Positions 63,289 through 64,000 of a stretch of DNA of 64,000 nucleotides are shown here, in pieces. The stretch spans positions 1,426,001 through 1,490,000 of the forward strand of contig NZ_CP047650.1 of assembly GCF_009906855.1 (NCBI RefSeq), written 5' to 3'. A program made the translations under genes and the position numbers. Below the pieces are notes generated by a model. The model worked only from the letters and a program-made list of their open reading frames with translations, had not been told where the DNA came from and did no database searches. Positions within the stretch are counted from its first letter, which is position 1. Every line of letters begins with the position of its first letter. The DNA comes from Xylophilus rhododendri. GTDB taxonomy: Bacteria; Pseudomonadota; Gammaproteobacteria; Burkholderiales; Burkholderiaceae_C.

Positions 63289-64000
63289 ATGAAAACAGCT
63301 TCCTTCGATGCTTCCGGCGATGCCATCGCCGACGTGGTGGTGGTGGGCTCCGGCGTGGTCGGCGCGATGATCGCGGACCAGCTCGCGGCGCAAGGCCATT
63401 CGGTGCTGATCCTCGAAGCCGGCCCGCGCATCGAGCGCGGCCAGGCGGTGGAGAACTGGCGCAACATGCCCTTCGAGAACCGCGCCGGCTCCGACTTCCA
63501 GGGCCTGTACCCGCAGTCACCGCTGGCGCCCGCGCCGCTCTACTTCCCCAAGAACAACTACGTGGGCCTGAGCGGCCCCAGCGGCAGCGGCTACCAGCAG
63601 GGCTATCTGCGGGTGGTGGGCGGCACCACCTGGCACTGGGCGGCCTCCTGCTGGCGCCACCTGCCGGTGGACCTGAAGATGAAATCCACCTACGGCGTGG
63701 GCCGCGACTGGCCGATCAGCTATGAAGAGCTGGAGCCCTACTACTGCCGCGCCGAGCAGGAGATGGGCGTATCGGGCCCCAACGACCCGGCCCTGCAGTC
63801 GCCGGTGGAGCGCAGCAAGCCCTATCCGATGGACATGATCCCCTGGGGTTATGCCGACAAACGCGTGGCCGAGATCGTCAACCCGCACGGCTACCGCTCG
63901 GTGCCCATTCCGCAGGGCCGCAACGCCCAGCCCTGGGAGGGCCGGCCCGCCTGCTGCGGCAACAACAACTGCCAGCCGATCTGCCCGATCGGCGCCATGT
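63289..64000 (+). CDS. GMC-family FAD dehydrogenase catalytic subunit (partial)
   Basis: The first 237 codons of a glucose-methanol-choline oxidoreductase; the gene runs off the window. The FAD Rossmann motif VVVGSGVVGAMIADQLAAQG is near residue 20, followed by VVGGTTWHWAASCWR. Cys222, Cys223, Cys228 and Cys232 have the spacing CC-x4-C-x3-C described for the [3Fe-4S] cluster of Burkholderia FAD-glucose dehydrogenase. It should be the alpha subunit, exported with the gamma subunit and giving electrons to a multihaem cytochrome c subunit likely encoded just beyond 64000. Confidence 0.93.
   Translation, partial: MKTASFDASGDAIADVVVVGSGVVGAMIADQLAAQGHSVLILEAGPRIERGQAVENWRNMPFENRAGSDFQGLYPQSPLAPAPLYFPKNNYVGLSGPSGSGYQQGYLRVVGGTTWHWAASCWRHLPVDLKMKSTYGVGRDWPISYEELEPYYCRAEQEMGVSGPNDPALQSPVERSKPYPMDMIPWGYADKRVAEIVNPHGYRSVPIPQGRNAQPWEGRPACCGNNNCQPICPIGAM

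Overview
The window is 64 kb of dense, high-GC DNA with short intergenic gaps (none above 300 bp) and genes on both strands. It contains no rRNA, tRNA, CRISPR array, transposase or phage gene that I can see. Five tripartite-tricarboxylate (Bug/TctC-type) periplasmic binding proteins, hydantoinase and CoA-transferase operons, a malate:quinone oxidoreductase and many LysR-type regulators point to a Burkholderiales betaproteobacterium, most likely Comamonadaceae (Variovorax/Acidovorax/Xylophilus-like). That assignment is inference from gene content, not a database result.

Layout. 1-4892: end of a TerC-like gene, then a kdp high-affinity K+ ATPase operon with an extra small membrane ORF ahead of kdpF. 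4980-9880: a Bug protein, then a LysR regulator divergent from a PQQ-dependent glucose/quinate-type dehydrogenase. 9914-14735: minus-strand sulfatase translationally coupled to a Bug protein, then a heavy-metal-type two-component system with a palindromic operator. 14742-20168: DUF2252, Fet4-like and DUF4337 membrane proteins, an ABC exporter, a stand-alone receiver and a fasciclin protein. 20196-24786: AraC regulator, Fsr-type efflux pump, GAF histidine kinase, HicAB toxin-antitoxin, YbaN. 24943-29940: FtsH-like protease, DUF3455 protein, ECF sigma/anti-sigma pair and a diguanylate cyclase.

29975-45370 is the richest metabolic part. A LysR regulator is divergent from hyuB-hyuA-Bug-crotonase-CoA-transferase (31144-38033). 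Next come slyX, mqo and a quinone oxidoreductase on the minus strand. A tightly coupled operon follows: iclR-pepE-DUF1177-aroM-like-Bug (41147-45370). Two of its enzymes have no assigned reaction, and I consider it the best candidate for an undescribed pathway, probably uptake and breakdown of an Asp-dipeptide-like or related amide compound.

45553-64000: LacI regulator with an SMP-30 lactonase and an orphan TRAP binding protein; a leaderless gamma-glutamyltransferase; a frameshifted Bug gene; YebC; a chemoreceptor; a second ECF sigma module with an MFS pump; a frameshifted SDR gene divergent from a TetR regulator; a methyltransferase; an arsRBC operon; and the start of an FAD-dependent sugar/polyol dehydrogenase complex cut by the window edge. 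Both broken genes are explained by one missing base in a homopolymer, so sequencing error is as likely as true decay.
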